Below, in pieces: positions 33,801 to 45,997 of a stretch of DNA of 64,000 nt. A model generated the notes under the pieces. It was given only the letters and a program-made list of their open reading frames with translations. It was not told the DNA's origin and made no database searches. The stretch's first letter is position 1. Each line of letters starts with the position of its first letter. The position numbers and the translations under genes were made by a program. This DNA is from Sorex araneus (taxonomy: Eukaryota > Chordata > Mammalia > Eulipotyphla > Soricidae), in the NCBI RefSeq assembly GCF_027595985.1, contig NC_073304.1:145693246-145757245 (forward strand). Reading direction: 5' to 3'.

Positions 33801-35049
33801 TCAGAAAAAAAAAGATGAAAAATGTTCTATTTTCTCAGGATCAGATCCTTAAGATATTTTCTCAGCTACAGAGAGCCATCCTATTCAGCCATACATCTTT
33901 TCTGAGATTTAATCCAAAAACTGACTAATTTAGGATAAAATCCCCACAGTTTTCTTATTAGGACAATTATAAAAGGTCATCCTATCTGCGGAGCTCCCCA
34001 TAAGGTGTCCTTGTGCCTCTAATCACACATCTTGGCAAGCCTACTTCTCCCTCAGTCCCATCCTGCATCCTTGTCATATATTCTCAGATGGGATCCTGTA
34101 GCATGCCTAGAATGACAAGTATTATTTGTTTACATCCCCAGTTTACTCCCTTAGAACCCACTCACACATTCATACAGGGCCTGGAGAGGACACTTTTACT
34201 ATACAAGAACAGAGAGTAGGACTTGGGGAGATAATGTACTCACCCAGTCCATGGTTGATGCTCAGCATTTTGGGGCTTCCTGAGCATCACCCTAAAGATC
34301 CCAAACCACTTCTGGCCCCTCCGAGTCCAAGCAGCACCACCATTTTGGGCTCTATTATCAACCAAACAGCCTTCCCAAGAATGGCCTCCAGACACCTCTA
34401 GCCCTCTTTGGGATCCCTTCCTCCACACCACCCCATGCCAAAATATTGAAGGAAGTCCCCACAAATACCATATGTTCTTTTACTGAGATGTTCAGCAACT
34501 CTATTCCTTTATGTTTCTGCATTCACCCCAATCTACCACCACAAGTTCAAACCCACATGTAAAATAGTTACAGGGACTTAGAGAGATTCCCAGAACTTTT
34601 ATCAAAGGGACCAGTCAGACCTAGAAAATAGCATGTTGTGTCTGGATCTGTTTCTTCACCTATGAAATAAAGAAGATGGTCTACATGGTAGTTGATGCTC
34701 ACCAGCAATAAGTTGTTGAGATTATTTTTAAACTTGGAAATAGAATACCAACAGCAATTCAGAATACATACACAGAATCAATATCTCCAAAGTTCCAGTG
34801 TGAATTATCATCAATAATTATTCAGTCACTGTATCTGATTATCCAATAATTGTATTATTTTCGATACATATTATTATAATACATTTTATTATATTGTTAT
34901 AATAATATACATATTATTATAAATAATAATACATATTATTTTAAATACATTATTTTCTTAATACATAGTCCAGACATGTGAGAAGACTGAATATTCAACT
35001 ATAGCTGAATGTATATATGTATATATACATATACATATACAAATAGTGG
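33801..35049. other. No gene seen; AT-rich tract
   Basis: Apparent unique sequence. A long AT-rich simple region (atacatattattataatac type) lies at about 34,855-34,975, and tatatatgtatatatacata follows at about 35,010-35,040. Opposing frames near 34,130-34,460 are on both strands and unsupported. Confidence 0.5.
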
Positions 35050-35560
35050 AACACCAATCCTATCTAAAAACAAAATCATACAATTTATAGCAACATAGAT
35101 GGGGCTAGAAGGGGCTAGAAGGTAACATGAGTGAAGTCGTAAATAGGAGAGGCATGAATACAGAATAATCTCTCTAATATGTGGAACTAAAAGATACACA
35201 GCAAGGTAGCAGCAAAGATCCAAAGGCATCATTATGAGAAAACTGATCAACATAACTTAATTGGGGGTGGGGGTTGTTGGAAGAAGAGGTGTGGGGTCAG
35301 CATACCCAATACTCAGAGTCAAATAGAAAAAACAAAAGAAATAGCTAAAATGAAATATCCTCGTGCTCCCAGCAGGTGTTGGCTAAATAAGACTCCCAAA
35401 ATTGATATGCAGACTATTGTGCTATGCTTATGTCTACACTGGGAGAAGAAAGTGGGAAATAAGTTCACTGGTGATAGGTGTGGTGTTGGAATTATGTGCG
35501 TGAGAAATCTTTATTAATAGTATTTCAAACCACAAAATCTCAATCAATAAAAAAATTAAA
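35050..35560 (+). mobile_element. Old L1 3' end
   Basis: acatagatggggctagaagg, taacatgagtgaagtcgtaa and aatctctctaatatgtggaa parallel the ORF2 end and start of the 3' UTR in younger L1s. tactggtgataggtgtggtg-type sequence near 35,470 and aatcaataaaaaaattaaat close it. Related pieces appear at 36,480-36,640 and in reverse at 24.9-25.4 kb. Confidence 0.6.
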
Positions 35561-35964
35561 TAAATTGATATCACCACTAAAAAAGAGAGAGACCATAAGA
35601 GCCCTGTGTCCTTTGTGTCCTTTGCTAGTTATATAAGTGGCCATTTCTGCATTGTTTCCCCCACAACCATTGCACATGCATATGATAGCTTATGTCTAGG
35701 GCTGAAGAACAAGAAGTATTTGCAGGCCGAGGTGTTTTCCACCATCCCTACAATGAGGTGGGTCCTACAAGGCTATGTTCAAAGGCCTTCTGATGTTTTC
35801 TTAAACATCAAAACAATCTGATGTTTTCTTAATACTATCGCTGAGTGCCTTCTCTCCTCATTCCTTATGGGCTTATCTTGGTATGTAGGTATTTATCTCC
35901 CTACAAAGCTAAAGCTAAATCTTTGACCCAGAGAAGTGATTTACTGGGCAGCTACATCTATGCT

Positions 35965-36139
35965 GTTTTGTTTTTTCAGTTTGGGGCCACACCTAGAGGT
36001 TCTTAGAGCTTATTTCAGGCTTTGCATTCAGGATCACTGCTAGTGGTGCTCAGAGCACCATAACCAGTCACAGGGATCCAACCCAGGTTTACCACATGGA
36101 AAACAATCACCCAATCAGCTGTACTATCTCTCCAGCTCA
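35965..36139 (-). repeat. SOR-type SINE, minus strand, diverged
   Basis: gtttggggccacacctagag, tcaggatcactgctagtggt and gatccaacccaggtttacca are body and B-box complements. cagctgtactatctctccag is the head complement. T-rich at the left end. Confidence 0.75.
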
Positions 36140-37636
36140 AGATGCATCAAGAAAGATAAGCCTCTAAGGAATGAAGGAAAGAGGCACTCAGTGAAAGTGT
36201 TCAGAGAATATCAGTTTGCATCAGGCCTCATACTTTTGAACATGGTCTTGCAAGACACATCTTGTGTGAAATTTTGTTGACATATAACTACCTATGGGTA
36301 ATGTGGTGGGGAAACATCTCACTGTAAGGATGATAGAAATAATTTTCCTACCTACAGTGACCTTCTGTTGACATCAAAGTACCTGTGGTAATGGGTTGGG
36401 TTAACATTGGAGGTTGCAAGAACAAGATTCTCTACTTTCTGAATCTTTGGTACTCTATTTCTCACTCAAATGTCAGCTACCCAATGTCAGCTACTCAGGG
36501 TCAAATATAAGAAATAAATATGACACCTACAATGAAATATCTTATGCTTCCAGCAAATGTTGGCTGAATCAGAATATAAAAACTAATATTTAGTAGATTA
36601 CTTTGTTATGCTTTTATGTTATATTATCTGTTTAGGAGAAGAAAAGGAGTTTAATCTATTCAAGAGCATGGTGGGCTGGATGTGGAATGAAAGAGAGGAC
36701 CAAGAAGCTAAATGTGAGAAACAGGATACTCTAAGAACTCTGAGTTATCTAAATGACTACACAGTAGATTGAGAATAGTTAAAGAGAAAGTGAACAGATA
36801 GCCCTGGGTCTTTTACTCACAATGTGTTATCCAACTAAACTATTCTTGCTAAATACAATGTCATTTTTTGGTCATTAAATAGCCTGTATATCTGACCAAA
36901 GTCTTCCTTATCTCTTTTCCCACTAGGTCTTCCTATTTCCCCAGACTCATATACATTCCTCAAAATCAAACTTCCATCACGTCCTCCAGGAAGATTTTCC
37001 TAGTACAATTCCCACCATGGGCATGGAACCACAGCCATGTTTCAGCATGGACTGCAGTGGATAGAGGTTATGACCCCAACCATCTCCAAATGAAGAATTA
37101 TTTCTGCATGAAACAGACTTCTTGGGAGAGAATAAGAGTTTTGTGATGGTTGTTAGCCTGAAATTGGCCACTACAATAGCAAAAGTTCTCATTAGATTCA
37201 TCCCTTCCTGCCAAGATAAGCAGAGGAAAGACAATCTCTAAAGCAAAGTATAGTATCTAGGAGTTGTCCAGATGCTGCTCAAGAGATCACTATGCTTTTT
37301 TTGGAGGTGACAGGGTCTGAGCCTGTGAGCAGCCTCTCTGATGACACTGTTTGTTCCATGACAGGAAACAATAAGGACAGCAATATGACTTCCTTGGACA
37401 CTGATTTCTGTATTCCAAATGGCTTGCAGAGCTTCCCTGTGGTAAGGGTGAATGAAAGTGTATTTTACATTTGAAGAGTGAGCTGACTAAAGCCCGGCCA
37501 CAATCATAGGCCTACAGCTTAAAGTCAGCAGTCAATATAATAAGTAGGAAAAAAAATAAAGAAGTAGTATCAAATAAATAGAATTAAGAGGTTTGTATTG
37601 AAGATGGAATGGAAATAATTTAAATTAGAATTCTCT
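36140..37636. other. No gene supported; part is old L1-like
   Basis: 36,480-36,640 resembles the old L1 tail at 35.3 kb (tatcttatgcttccagcaaa, tgttggctgaatc). The frame 37,292-37,474 ends beside a gtaagg that could look like a splice donor, but no matching acceptor or known protein is evident. Confidence 0.45.
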
Positions 37637-37804
37637 GTCTACTGTGTGCATGTGTGTAAAGTGAATGAGATGAGTTTGTATCTTTTCCTGTCTGTATTTG
37701 TGTGACATTAGCATGATATGACTATTGTGTGCATGTGTGTAAGGTGAATAAGAGGAGTGTGTTTCTTTTCATATCTGTGTTTGTGTAACATGAGTCTGTG
37801 TATG
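37637..37804. repeat. Imperfect tandem duplication, period about 84 bp
   Basis: The unit tgtgtgcatgtgtgtaa(a/g)gtgaat through atctgt(a/g)tttgtgtgacat occurs twice in a row, with several substitutions. Confidence 0.75.
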
Positions 37805-39526
37805 TCTCTGTATTGCACAAGCTGTGCTTGTATGTTTCACATATTGTGTGTGCTTGTTTATATTTATATAGGAGATGGTTTGCTTACATATAGTTGGGGA
37901 ATGGTGCTCATAAATACAAAGGTCAAAATAAGAGGACAATGGTGAGAATGTTTCTTCTGAGTCAGAAATTGAAGAAAGAATTTAGAAAGAAATAGAGATC
38001 TGACAATAATATAATCATGGGGCCCAAACCACAACAATTAAACCTTAAAACATAACTATCAAAAAGGCAGAAGTGGGAGGGAATCAGATAAGTGGTGGAG
38101 AAATAAAGAACTGGGGTGGTAAAATAGAAAGTGGAAACACTGCATGCTGAAAATCCTTGTAAACAACTCTGTAAATTGCAGTGTCTAAATTTTAAAATTA
38201 TTTTAAATATAAAAATCCATTTTAAATAATAAAAATATGATTGAATAAAAATACATTATCAAAATAAAGCACACAGAATCACTTAATTTGGGAAGAAAGT
38301 GCTTCTTTAAAAGTCATTAAATCTCTGGTCAATCTGCAATACTGTGCAACTGACCCTTATATGTTATTAACCAACGTTGCAGCAATAAACAGTAAAATTA
38401 AGGAAGGAAGGGACAAAGAAAGGAAGGAAAGAAGAATATAGAGTAGGGACAAGGTAGAAATTGAAGAACATTGTACTTCTTAGAATAAATGTGGGTGGGA
38501 GAAGGATAATTTTAATTTTTAAATGGCAGTCTAGAATAAATAGGCAAAATCCATGTGGACTTGCCCAGGTCTCACCTGGTCTCAGGTCTCTGTGGAGCTG
38601 GGCAGAGAGATCAGTGGATAGAGAGACCAGGGTCTGGGACTGATGGACACAGGGATTATTTATCCTCGTTCCTTAAACTGTTAAAGCGGTGAAGAAAGCT
38701 CTGAGGACTAAGAGGAAGAATGGCTCCAAATTTACTCTGTGACTGTGAATGATAAGAATCAAAAACACTTATTTCCGCTACAGCATGTTCGTCTCAATTT
38801 ATCAAACTGGTGTACACAGAGGCAGCCCTACGGCCTTTTAGGTTTTTATATTTTTGAAGCTAGAGATCCAAAGTAGCAATATGCCAAGACCAAGTGGCAT
38901 TTGCTTCCAAATCCTTCTATTTTCACCCCCTTATCTCCAGGGAGCCTTCAGGCCACCACTGAGCATCCTATAAAAAAAAATAATAATCCCTGAAGGTGAA
39001 CAGGCCACTGCAAGTGAGATTTATGACCTGCCAGGGGAATGCAAGTGGCTGCCAGAAAGAGCTGACAGTTGTTGTCTCTGGCTACAAGCACAGGTCTCTG
39101 GGGACTCCACCAGCACCCGGCCAGACAGGAGGCCAGATGGTGAACCGGTTGTTGTCCTCTATCCATCCACTACAGCATATAAGAGCAGATTCTGCAGATA
39201 CTTCATGGGGAACGAGAATTTTCTCTAGCTAAGTTTGAAGATATAAAGTAGCAGGTATAGAAAATGAAGCCAAAGCTTTGCAAAGACAGGAGGGAGGAAA
39301 TGTCTACTAAAATAAAAATGACAATAATTTCAAATATCTCTGCTAACTAGTATCCCATTTGTTAAACCAAGGAAAGAGGAGAGTGATTTAAATGACCTGA
39401 ACCATGTTAATGTCCTTAGGTTCTGAGAAGGAAAAAGAAAAAAAAGCAAGCAAAAGAGAGAGAGATTCGGGGAACGTGGTATGCCATTAGCATGTTCATA
39501 TTTTATTTTACTTGTTTATTTCTTCC
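37805..39526. other. No gene seen
   Basis: 38,000-38,260 has an A-rich L1-tail flavour (ggcagaagtgggagggaatc, aactctgtaaattgcagtgt) but is too weak to call. The remainder shows no recognisable feature. Confidence 0.45.
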
Positions 39527-39736
39527 TACCTGAAGGTACCGGCAGAGGAACCCAGGTGTGTGGGACCCGGGGCTGAGACCTCAGCTCGGATCGGGACTGG
39601 GCCTCTTCTGCCCAGATTTCACATTTTCCAGTAGGTAGGCAGTCACACCCACAAACTGCCCACATCTTATAGCCTAGTTCTCCCTCTCAGAGAACCTGGA
39701 AAGTTACTAAGAGTTTCCTGCCCACATGGGAGAGCC
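39527..39736 (+). repeat. RTE-tailed family, 5' block only
   Basis: gaaggtaccggcagaggaac, ggatcgggactgggcctctt, ctctcagagaacctggaaag and gtttcctgcccacatgggag match the family. The copy stops at gagcctag with no tail. It may be the left half of a compound insertion whose right half begins at 39,893. Confidence 0.7.
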
Positions 39737-39892
39737 TAGTTCTGGAGACCTTTGGTATTATTCAGTATCCAAAAAATGAGTAAAACCAGTATCATGAGGC
39801 TTTCCTTCTAATTTTTTACCCCAAATTTTTGAAGTTTAACTTTTATGTTTACATTTTAAAGTTCATTTCTGTGTATGGTATTAGACAAGGGT

Positions 39893-40312
39893 CCAAGCCT
39901 GCTCAGATCAGGACTGGGCTGCTTCCACCCTGATTCCCCATTCTCCAGTAGCTAGAAGTTCACACCCAGGGACTACCCCCGGCACCGTGTAATCCCATCA
40001 AGGACCAACATCCAGAGACTATAAAACCAAGCTCCCCGCTGTGAGACACCTGATAGCCTACTTCTCCTTCTGGGAGAACCTAGCAAGCTACAAAGAGTTT
40101 CCTGCCCACATGGGAGAGCCTCACAAACTCCCCATGGCGTATTCATATACCAAAACTAGTAACAATGCTGGGTCTCATTTCCCTGACTAGGACGAGTAAA
40201 GAGAGGCTTCTAAAATCTCAGGGCTAGGACGAATGGAGACGTTTCTGAGACCGCTCGAGAAATTCGACAATCAACGGGATAATGATGATGATGATGATGA
40301 TGATGATAATGA
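39893..40312 (+). repeat. RTE-tailed non-autonomous element
   Basis: Starts aagcctgctcagatcaggac and carries the whole 3' block to gagaccgctcgagaaattcg, acaatcaacgggat and (GAT)n at about 40,277-40,312. It is the best-preserved RTE-like tail among the long copies. The 156 bp separating it from the copy at 39.5 kb is unrelated. Confidence 0.8.
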
Positions 40313-40416
40313 TATGGGCTATATACTGAGGATAGAGCCAAGCGTAACTTGAACATTGCCAGTGTGACCCAAACAAAACAAAATAAAACAAAAATTATAT
40401 CGTTATTGAAAGTAAT

Positions 40417-40938
40417 CACTTGTATACTTGTATCACTTGTAGTCCCATTGATCTTCAATTTGCTCGAGCAGGCTCCAGTAATGTCTCCATTTGCCCCTGT
40501 CACGTGCTAGTGCAGCCCAATGGTATCTGCTTGCTCCAGGAACAGGAAAAGCCTCAAATAGTTCATTCAGGGATTTGATGAAGAAATCTGACCATCTAGT
40601 TGGTGGGCAGCCACGAGGTCTTCCGACGTCCCGTGGAATCCAGTTGGTAACAGCTCTAGTCCAGCGGTCGTTTCTGAATGGCATTCCATGACTGGCCCAT
40701 CTGATTTTTGATGTCCTGGCAAATGAGACAGCATCCCTGATTTTTGACCATCGACAGAGGTCAGAACTCCGGATTCCTTCTCTCACTTGAGTGAGACATG
40801 ATATTCCTAGCATAGCTCTTTCGATTCCTCTTTGGGATACCCAAATAGCATTCTCATCCTGTTTGCATAGGGCCCAGGTCTCTGAGGTATATGTTAGTGC
40901 AGGATGAACGGTGGAATCTAAAAGATGTGCCCGGACAC
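40417..40938 (-). pseudogene. RTE-class LINE 3' end with target duplication
   Basis: The minus-strand frame 40,813-40,433 encodes the RTE C-terminal region (WIPRDVGRPRGCPPTRWSDF) to its natural stop. Left of it is the complement of the direct-repeat tail (cacttgtatacttgtatcac). ATTGAAAGTAAT flanks the copy at 40,405-40,416 and 40,939-40,950, so about 522 bp was reverse-transcribed. No poly(A) is present. Confidence 0.9.
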
Positions 40939-40950
40939 ATTGAAAGTAAT

Positions 40951-41815
40951 AGAAGAGGTTATTATTTCATGATAAAAAAAAAACCTCTCAACAATCTAAT
41001 AATGGAAGGAAGAATCTATATAATGAAGATTATATATGAAAAAACCACAGTTAATATTATACTTAGTTTGAAAAATAGAGGCTTTTCCCCTAAGATCAAG
41101 AAAGTGGCATGCCTACTATCACTACTTTTATTCAACTGGCATTGTTGTAATAATATTCCTAAACCACAGTAAACCACAGTAAACCACAGTCCTAAATTAC
41201 AGTAATAAAAAGTGTGTTTGTCCATGTATGTCTGTGTATAAGTGGAAAGAATAAAAAGGAAGGAAGCTAACAAAGAAGACTGAAGAGAGGAAGGCCATCC
41301 AAAACTGAAATGAAGAAGTAAAATTTATCTCTCTTCACAAACTTGATCTTAAGTGTACAAAACCTTTTAGAATGAAAAACCTATTAAAATTAAAACACCA
41401 TTTGCCAACGTTATAAGATGAAAAAGAACATGTGAAAGTAAATTTGCATTTCTGTACACTAACAGTAAAGATCTTAGATTATTTAATAAAAATAAAATTT
41501 ATTTAATATTTAATAAGAATAAAACATATTTTAAAATACATTTAACAAAGACTGAAAATTTTGTAGATGGAATACTACAAAACACTGCTGATAAATATTA
41601 TGAGGCCTAAGAAGATAAAAAGATATAATATGTTCATGGATTGGAAGATGAAATGCTAAGATATCAATACTACCCAAAGCAATCTACATGCTGAACATGA
41701 TATTTCTCAAAGTTTCAATGACTTAAATCTTCCCATTGATTCTCAAAGAACCAAGTAATCAGAACAATTTAGAAAAGGATAACAAAAATGGAGTTCCTAT
41801 GAGTCCTTATTTAAA
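40951..41815 (+). mobile_element. Old L1 ORF2 fragment
   Basis: ttttcccctaagatcaagaa, agtggcatgcctactatcac, ttattcaactggc resemble the region after the RT fingers in ORF2. aatgttcatggattggaaga, atactacccaaagcaatcta follow in the order expected for mammalian L1. Many stops. The RTE copy at 40.4 kb inserted at its left edge. Confidence 0.7.
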
Positions 41816-41824
41816 AAATTACCA

Positions 41825-42329
41825 CAAATCACTTGTATCACTTGTCATCCCATTGATCTTTGATTTGCTCAAGCAGGCGCCAGTAACATCTACATTTGTC
41901 CCTGTTGCATGCTAGTGTAGCCCAATGATATCTGCTCGCTCCAGGAACAGGAAGAGCCTCAAACCATTCATTCAGGGTTTTAACAAAGAAGTCTGATCAT
42001 CTCGTTGGTGAGCAGCCATGCAGTCTTTTGACGTCCCGTGGAATCCAGTCAGTAACAACTCTAGTCTCTGAATCACATTACATGTCCGGCCCATATGATT
42101 TTTGATGTCCTGGCAAATGAGACAGCATCCCTGATTCTTGACCGTCGACAGAGGTTGGAACTCCAGATTCCTTCTCTCACTTGAGTGAAATGTGATACTC
42201 CAAGCATAGCTCTTTCGATTCCTTTTTGGGATACCTGAATAGCGTTCTCATCCTGTTTGCATAGGGCCCAGGTCTCTGAGGCATATGTTAGTGCAGGAAG
42301 AATGGTGGAGTCAAAAATATGTGCCCAGA
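41825..42329 (-). pseudogene. RTE-class LINE, 3' part (split by L1)
   Basis: Begins with the complement of the RTE tail (cacttgtatcacttgtcatc) and continues through the C-terminal domain, readable on the minus strand at 42,073-42,330 (VSHFTQVREGIWSSNL). It is split at 42,329 by a plus-strand L1 and resumes at 43,867. Confidence 0.88.
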
Positions 42330-43849
42330 TTAATAAATTGTGCTGGAAAAACTGGACAGCTACATGCAAAAAAATGGGCTTAGACCTCCACCTATCACTA
42401 TGTACAAAAGTCAGATCAAAATGGATTAAGGACCTCAACATCAGACCAGAATCCCTAAGGTACATTGAAGACAAGGTCGGCAAAACCCTCCGTGACATTG
42501 AAGCCAAAGGTATCTTCAAAGCTGACACGCCACTGGCCAAGCAAGTGAAAACAGAGATAAACGAATGGGACTATCTCAAACTAAGAAGCTTCTGCACCTC
42601 AAGAGAAACAGTGACCAAAGTACAAAGACAATCTACAGAATGGGAAAGGATATTTATGCAGTACCCATCGGATAAAGGGTTGATAACAAGGATATACAAT
42701 GCACTGGTTGAACTCCACAAGAAGAAAACTGCCAACCTGATCAAAAAATGGGGTGATGAAATGAACAGAAGCTTTCCTAAAGAAGAAATCCGAATGGCTC
42801 AGAGGCACATGAGAAAATGTTCAACATCACTAATCATCAGGGAAATGCAGATCAAAACAACCATGAGATATCATCTCACACCACAGAGACTGGCCCACAT
42901 CCCAAAAAACAAAAGCAACCGGTGTTGGCATGGATGTGGGGAGAAAGGGACTCTTCTTCACTGCTGGTGGGAATGCCGACTGGTTCAGCCCTTTTGGAAA
43001 ACAATATGGACGATTCTCAAAAAATTAGAAATTGAGCTTCCATTTGACCCAGCAATACCACTCCTGGGAATATATCCCGGAGAGGCAAAACGGTATAGTA
43101 GAGATGGCATATGTATTTCTATGTTCATTGCAGCACTGTTTACAATAGCCAGAATCTGGAAAACACCAGAGTGCCCCAATACAGATGACTGGTTAAAGAA
43201 ACTCTGGTACATCTACACAATGGAATACTATGTAGCTGTCAGAAAACATGAAGTCATGAAATTTGCATATAAATGGATCAACATGGAAACTATCATGTTG
43301 AGTGAAATGAGTCAGAAAGAAAGAGACAGACATATAAAGATTGCACTCATATGTGGAATATAATGTAACTGAGAAGTACAAGTTGGCAATGATGCAACTT
43401 CTGGCAGATATATCTCTGGACTTAGTTACTAAAATACTAAATTACAGAAACCCAAAACTGAGAGGCCGCTAAGTGTGGTCACTGGACCTCATACCTCTTC
43501 ATCCTCAGCAATGGAAAACAAATTATCTAATGCCTCCTTTTAAGCAGGTCTGACTTTAGGGGAAAGACTCTCCAAACAATAATAGTGAGTTTTGTTGAAA
43601 TATTGTATGCAATCAAAGTGAAAGTAGAGTGAAATTTATTAGTTACACAGGCGGGGGGGGCTAAGAGTGGGGGGGGCTAGGGGCGTGGGGGGTTAGGGGT
43701 GTGGGGGGCGGGGTGGAGCTATACTGGGACTCTTGGTGGTGGAATATGAGCACTGGTGAAGGGATGGGTATTCGAGCATTGTATAACTGAGATTTAAACC
43801 TGAAAACTTTGTAACTTTCCACATGGTGACTCAATAAAAAATTGAAAAA
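42330..43849 (+). mobile_element. Young L1, 5'-truncated, inserted in RTE copy
   Basis: About 1.5 kb, closely matching 60,304-61,830. The ORF2 C-terminus is open to its stop at 43,363 without internal stops, with [20 protein letters not shown] near 42,929 and ICGI at the end. The 3' UTR has a G-rich tract at 43,650-43,720, then ggcactggtgaagggatggg-type sequence, gactcaataaaaaattgaaa and poly(A). A 17-bp duplication ending atatgtgcccaga lies at 42,313-42,329 and 43,850-43,866. The 368-codon frame starting at 42,257 begins in antisense RTE sequence and runs in frame into L1 ORF2. Confidence 0.93.
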
Positions 43850-43866
43850 AAAAATATGTGCCCAGA

Positions 43867-44133
43867 GTCGGAGGTTCTTCATTCTCTTAACCACTTCTTT
43901 GACACTCTTGAAGGCGTTCCACACTGATCTTTTCCTCCTGCGCAGCTCTGGTGCCAAGTCGTTCCTCATGTTGAGTTTTTGACCCAGGTACACATAGCTG
44001 CTGCATTAGGAGATGTTCATTCCATTGAGAGCAAATGGAGCATCAGGAAGTAGTTCATTTTTCATGAGCACTGAAAAATGAACTTATTGAGGTTCTTATT
44101 GAGGTTCAGCTGCAGTTCAACCTTTCAAAGGTT
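43867..44133 (-). pseudogene. RTE-class LINE, 5' remainder of the split copy
   Basis: Continues the copy at 41,825: gtcggaggttcttcattctc, ttaaccacttctttgacact, ctgcgcagctctggtgccaa are complements of the RTE C-terminal stretch at 13,640-13,790. A small internal duplication (aacttattgaggttcttatt, gaggttcagctg) lies near 44,080-44,110. Confidence 0.85.
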
Positions 44134-45655
44134 GTTGAAAGCCTCTTCAACAAATGGTGCTGGCATAACTGGACAACCACAAGCAAAAGAATGGACTTAG
44201 ACCTCAACCTGACACCGTGCACAAAAGTCATATCAAAATGGATTAAAGACCTCAACATCAGACCACAATTCATAAGATACATTGAAGACAAGGTAGGCAA
44301 AACTCTCCACGATATTGAAGCTAATGGTATCCTCAAAGATGACACACAACTGAGCAATTAAGTGGAAACAGAGATAAACAAATGGGCTACATTAAACTAA
44401 GAAGCTTCTTCACCTCAAAAGATACAGTGACCAGAATACAAAGGCAATCTACAGAATGGGAAAGGATTTTCACCCAATACCATCTGATAAGGGGTTGATA
44501 TCAAGGGTATACAAAGCACTGGTTGAACCTGTACAAGAAGAAAACATCCAACCCCATCAGAAAATGGGGTGAAGAAATGAAAAATAACTTTCCCAAAGAA
44601 AAGATACGAATGGCCAAAAGGCGCATGAAAAAAATGCTCTTCATCACTTATCACCAGGGAGACGCAAATCAAAACAACAATGAGATACCACCTCACACCA
44701 CAGAGACTGGCCCACATCCAAAAGAACAAAAGCAACTACTGTTGGCAAGGATGTGGGGAGAAAGGGACCCTTCTACACTGCTGGTGGGAATGTCAACGCG
44801 TTCAGCCCTTTTGGAAAACAATATGGTCGCTTCTCAAATAATTAGAAATTGAGCTCCCATTTGACCCAGCAATACCACTGCTGGGAATATATCCTGGAAA
44901 AGCAAAAAAGTATAGTTGAAATGACATCTGCACCTATATGTTCATCGCAGCACTGTTTACTATAGCCAGATTCTGGAAAAAAACCCAGTGCCTGAGAACA
45001 GATGACTGGTTAAATAAATTTGGGTACATCTATACAATGGAATGCTATGCAGCTATTAGAAAAGATGAAGTCATGAATTTTACATATAAGTAGATCAACA
45101 TGGAAAGTATCATGCTAAGTGAAATGAGTCAGAGAGAGAGGGACTGACATAGAAAGATTGTGCTCATCTGTGGAATATAAAAATAACAGACTGGGAAACT
45201 AATACCCAAGAATAGTAGAATAAGTACCAGGAGGTTGACTTCATGGCCTGGAAGCTGGCCTCACATGCTGGGGGAAAAGGCAGCTCAGACAGAGAAGGGA
45301 ACACCAAGTAAAATGTGGTTGGAGAATCTGCTCGGGAAGGGAGAAGCATGCTGCAAGTAGACTATAGATTGAACACGATGGCCACTCAATACTTCTATTG
45401 TAAGCCACAACACCCAAAAGGAGAAAGAGAACAAAAGGGAATGCCCTGCCACAGAGGTGGGGTGGGGTGGGGGAGATGGGATTGGAGGGTGGGAGGAATA
45501 CTGGGTTCATTGGTGGCACTGGTGGAGGGATGGATTCTTGAACATTGTATGACGGAAACACTGCCCCAAAGTGTGTAAATCTATAACTGTACCCTCACGG
45601 TGATTCACTAATTAAAAATAATAATAACTATTATTATTAATAAAATTTAATTTAA
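44134..45655 (+). mobile_element. L1, 5'-truncated, second subfamily
   Basis: ORF2 C-terminal sequence with frameshifts (44,523-44,852 is one open piece), then a 3' UTR of a different type from the 61.8 kb L1. It has accaggaggttgacttcatg, aatcccacaacacccaaaag-like sequence at 45,408 and ggtggagggatggattcttg. The end is an A/T-rich tail of aataataataactattatta. The 3' UTR type matches 50,210-50,700 and the complement of 19,086-19,620. Confidence 0.85.
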
Positions 45656-45681
45656 AAATGATAAGAAAATATGGTCTTTCT

Positions 45682-45986
45682 AGTTGAAAATGATCACTCT
45701 GGATAAGAACTATGTGCTCAAAGTAGGTAAAGGAAAAAACCTGATAACCGCTAAGTATCTATATTGCAAACATAGTGTCCAAAAGGAGAGAGAAAGAGAG
45801 AAGGAAGGAAAGTGCCTGCCATAGAGACAGGCGGGGGAGAGGGGCACTGGGGACATTGGTGGTAGGACATGTGCAGTGGTGGAGACATGAGTATTGGGAC
45901 ATTGCATGACTGAAACCTGACCATGAACAGCTTTGTAACTGTGTGACTGATGGCGATTCAATTAAAAAATAAATAAATTGAAAAAG
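45682..45986 (+). mobile_element. L1 3' end with target duplication, third subfamily
   Basis: tatattgcaaacatagtgtc, aaaaggagagagaaagagag, ggacattggtggtaggacat, gcattgcatgactgaaacct-like order and attcaattaaaaaataaata. ATGGTCTTTCT flanks it at 45,671-45,681 and 45,987-45,997. Confidence 0.88.
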
Positions 45987-45997
45987 ATGGTCTTTCT

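Noticed and set aside
37292-37474. Possible host exon next to a gtaagg donor-like site
   Set aside because: Only 60 codons, no recognisable protein, no convincing acceptor or neighbouring exon.
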